A stretch of DNA of 8,092 nucleotides from Paenibacillaceae bacterium UBA6304 (lineage in GTDB: Bacteria; Bacillota; Bacilli; Paenibacillales; Paenibacillaceae), in assembly GCA_002439285.1 (NCBI GenBank), contig DJTQ01000298.1, forward strand, positions 1,255 to 9,346. Reading direction: 5' to 3'. The notes under the pieces were generated by a model that was not told where the DNA came from, did no database searches, and saw nothing but the letters and a program-made list of their open reading frames with translations. This document shows, one piece after another, positions 5,879 to 8,092 of this stretch (the stretch's first letter is position 1; every line of letters starts with the position of its first letter). A program made the translations under genes and the position numbers.

Positions 5879-6757
5879 ATGAAAACGCAGATGGCAACGA
5901 TCCAAAGGCCGATCCGCAGCGGCCCCTGGGTGGGTTTGCGCAAAATAGGGAAATCCATTTTTTGGACGGCTCTCGGGATCTATGGTATTTTAACGTTATA
6001 TCCGTTCTTTTGGCTGCTCATTAGCGCATTTAAAACGAATACGGACTTCTATAACCGGCCGTTCGGACTTCCCGACGTATGGAACGGGGGGAATTTCCTC
6101 CGTGCCTGGGACAGCTCCAGAATGGGGACGGCGTTCGGTAATTCGCTGATTGTCTCGATCGGCTCGCTGGCGCTGACGTTGTTCCTCGCGGCACTTTGTT
6201 CATTTATTTTGGCCAGATTTCAATTTCGGTGGAAAGGCTGGGTCTCCGTATTCTTTGTTATCGGCATGCTCATTCCGATCCACAGCACGCTGGTACCGTT
6301 ATTTATATTAATGAAGCAAATGTCGCTGTTAAACACGTATTGGGCACTGGTACTGCCCTACACGGCCTTTGCGCTTCCCACCGCGATCTTCGTGCTTACG
6401 GCCTACCTTACGGGTATACCGCGCGAACTGGAGGAGGCCTCTTTTATTGACGGAACAGGCTTGTGGGGGTTATTTTTCCGCATCATGCTTCCCATCTCCC
6501 TGCCGGCCTTGTCGACGGTGACGATTCTGAGCTTTTTGCATGCCTGGAACGACTTTTCATTTGCACTTGTATTTATTAATAAAACGGAATTAAAAACACT
6601 GCCCCTTGCCATTGCCAATTTCGCCGACGGATATCAGACGGATTTCGGGTTGACGCTGGCGGCGATGACGATGTCCGTCGTTCCGACGATCGTGCTGTAT
6701 CTTCTGTTCCAGGAGCAGATGATGAAAGGCATGACAGCGGGCGCGGTCAAAGGGTAA
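5879..6757 (+). CDS. Sugar ABC transporter permease (second subunit, MalG-like)
   Basis: This 292-residue membrane protein is the partner permease. After a cytoplasmic N-terminus of about 25 residues come six hydrophobic segments near 27-50, 88-112, 121-144, 155-178, 208-232 and 258-278. The EAA loop reads ELEEASFIDGTGLWGLFF then RIMLP (183-205), with Glu185, Ala187, Gly192 and LP 204-205. The C-terminal QEQMMKGMTAGAVKG is the conserved MalG-type tail that contacts the ATPase. The ribosome binding site AGGGAGG at 5861-5867 directly follows the preceding stop codon. No ATPase gene follows it in the window; the next gene is a sensor kinase. The low sequence specificity of the family gives no clue to the sugar. 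Confidence 0.95.
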   Translation: MKTQMATIQRPIRSGPWVGLRKIGKSIFWTALGIYGILTLYPFFWLLISAFKTNTDFYNRPFGLPDVWNGGNFLRAWDSSRMGTAFGNSLIVSIGSLALTLFLAALCSFILARFQFRWKGWVSVFFVIGMLIPIHSTLVPLFILMKQMSLLNTYWALVLPYTAFALPTAIFVLTAYLTGIPRELEEASFIDGTGLWGLFFRIMLPISLPALSTVTILSFLHAWNDFSFALVFINKTELKTLPLAIANFADGYQTDFGLTLAAMTMSVVPTIVLYLLFQEQMMKGMTAGAVKG

Positions 6758-6790
6758 ACCGCAATAGCGACGGGGCGGGATTCTCGGATA

Positions 6791-6807
6791 GAGGGGGGTT
6801 CAAATTG
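6791..6807 (+). promoter_or_regulatory. Ribosome binding site deciding a TTG start
   Basis: GAGGGGGG at 6791-6798 stands six bases before TTG 6805. No ATG or GTG occurs in this frame between the previous gene's stop and the TTG. The first in-frame ATG (6955) would cut off the first membrane segment. Confidence 0.8.
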
Positions 6808-8092
6808 CGGAGCTGGCTGGCTACTTCGTTGCAACGGAGGCTGTCGGTCGTCATTGCCGGATCAGTGATCGTACCGCTGCTCGCACTGGGGCTGTTTGCA
6901 TTTCTGACTTCCTCCAAGGTGACGGAAGAGAAAACTAAGCTGACCGGCAGCGACATGCTGGAGCAAATCGAAGCGAACCTCCGGTTTATGCTCGGCGATG
7001 CCGAGACGTTATCCGTGTTCCTGATCGGAGAGCGGGATATTCAGTCCTATTTGACCGAAAAAGAGGACAACGAGACCACCCGGGCCGCCATCGTCGGACG
7101 AATGACGAATTTGGCCGCATCGAAGTCTTATATCGCCAACATCGCCATTTATCCGGACCGGTTCGGCCCCGCGCTATCCACTGCGGCCTGGGCGGATGAT
7201 GGTCTTCCCGCCCCGGCGGAAATAGCGGCGGGAGGAGGGAAGACCTGGTCCGGCGTCTACCAGGTTCAGAACTATGACGGAGTGCAGAACGTCATTACTC
7301 TCGTCCGCCCGATCCGCAGCGTATACAATTTTCAGCACTTGGGCTGGCTGGCGATCAGCCTGGACGAGGAGGAGTTGTCCCGGAACTGGAGGCATCCCGA
7401 TTTCGGGCAGAACAAAGGGACGGTGGAGTTGATCAGCTCGCAAGGGCTGCTGTTGTCCTCCGCGGACAAAACCCGGCTAGGTTATCCGTTGGAGCAGTTC
7501 TCTCCGGGACTGCTTCCGCTTATTCCGGAGGGAAGCTTCGGAAGCGCTGTCTATGGAGAAGAGGACAGCAAAGTTACCGTTCTCTACCGCCGCGAACCGA
7601 TCACGAACTGGCTGCTTATCGGGACGGTTCCCTACGAGCAGTACCGCTCGGAGAACCGGTACATTTTGGGCCTGACCGCCGCAGCAGTCGGCGTAGCGGC
7701 GCTGATGAGCGCGGTGCTCGTCTGGTTCACGGTCCGCCGGATCACCCGGCCGCTCGGCGTGTTGACCCGCCACTTGTCCCGGATTGATCCGGACCGCCCG
7801 CTGCCGCGTTTTCCCGCCGTACGGGACGATGAGATCGGCCGGCTGGGTCAAAGCTATAACTTGCTGGGCGCGCATATTGAAAGGCTTAAGCAAGAGGTCA
7901 TCCAGGGCGAGGCACGCAAAAAGGAAGCGGACCTGCGCGCCTTGCAGGCGCAGATGAACCCTCACTTTTTGTACAATACGCTATCTTCGATCCATTGGAT
8001 CGCTCTCATGTCCGGTGAAAAGCGGATTGCGGATATGGTCGAGGGGTTAAGCGATTTTTTGCGGATCAGCCTCAACGGAGGCAAGGAATATT
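6805..8092 (+). CDS. YesM-type sensor histidine kinase (3' truncated by window)
   Basis: A frame open from TTG 6805 to the window edge gives 429 complete residues of a membrane sensor kinase of about 580-600 expected. Segment 1 (about 13-35, LSVVIAGSVIVPLLALGLF) and segment 2 (about 287-309, ILGLTAAAVGVAALMSAVLVWF) enclose an extracellular region of about 250 residues, of Cache-like type by position. A HAMP linker follows (about 305-360, with ITRPL at 313-317 and DDEIGRLGQSYN). The phospho-acceptor box QAQMNPHFLYNTLSSIHW carries His387, as in the His_kinase/YesM (LytS-like) family. The ATP-binding domain lies beyond the edge. It follows the permease by 47 bp with no terminator, so it is probably co-transcribed. 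Such kinases usually pair with an adjacent AraC-type response regulator (YesN-like), expected to the right, and control sugar transporters. Confidence 0.93.
   Translation, partial: MRSWLATSLQRRLSVVIAGSVIVPLLALGLFAFLTSSKVTEEKTKLTGSDMLEQIEANLRFMLGDAETLSVFLIGERDIQSYLTEKEDNETTRAAIVGRMTNLAASKSYIANIAIYPDRFGPALSTAAWADDGLPAPAEIAAGGGKTWSGVYQVQNYDGVQNVITLVRPIRSVYNFQHLGWLAISLDEEELSRNWRHPDFGQNKGTVELISSQGLLLSSADKTRLGYPLEQFSPGLLPLIPEGSFGSAVYGEEDSKVTVLYRREPITNWLLIGTVPYEQYRSENRYILGLTAAAVGVAALMSAVLVWFTVRRITRPLGVLTRHLSRIDPDRPLPRFPAVRDDEIGRLGQSYNLLGAHIERLKQEVIQGEARKKEADLRALQAQMNPHFLYNTLSSIHWIALMSGEKRIADMVEGLSDFLRISLNGGKEY

Noticed and set aside
7174..7965. Two minus-strand open frames (7174-7443 and 7477-7965)
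   Set aside because: Both are antisense to the kinase gene, which carries clear HAMP and histidine-box motifs; they result from its high GC content.

Overview
The window looks like chromosomal DNA of a Gram-positive spore-former of the Paenibacillus type (Bacillota). This rests on strong purine-rich ribosome binding sites, a TTG start, a CUT1 sugar transporter without its own ATPase, a YesM-type histidine kinase, an AraC protein with a GyrI-like C-terminus, and small palindromic repeats filling the intergenic spaces. The assignment is an inference from gene style and not from a database match.

Layout. 1-370 has no gene and holds three kinds of repeat: four degenerate copies of a roughly 25-bp unit (5-193), a degenerate heptamer array (225-301) and a hexamer array (297-347). 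371-1111 (minus) is a complete short-chain dehydrogenase/reductase. It is divergent from a complete LysR-type regulator (1235-2125, plus), with a 123-bp AT-rich gap between them. An AraC/GyrI-like regulator follows (2244-3128, plus). A 461-bp gene-free stretch comes next. It carries a nested inverted repeat made of four copies of a 23-26-bp palindromic element (3186-3368), an intrinsic terminator that can work in both directions (3385-3423), and the leader of the transport operon.

The right half is a sugar-uptake operon: a lipoprotein solute-binding protein (3590-4915), a strong stem-loop that probably reduces read-through (4923-4957), two membrane permeases (4979-5860 and 5879-6757), and a sensor histidine kinase that begins at TTG 6805 and runs off the right edge. 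The binding protein should capture a sugar or oligosaccharide outside the membrane and pass it to the permease pair. The ATPase is not encoded here and is probably a shared MsmX/MsmK-type subunit. The kinase, with an extracellular sensing region, HAMP linker and HPHFLYNTL-type histidine box, probably controls the transporter or linked catabolic genes through a response regulator beyond the window. The sugar cannot be read from the sequence.

I see no CRISPR array, phage gene, transposase, rRNA or tRNA. The genes are ordinary families; the most unusual content is the intergenic repeat architecture.
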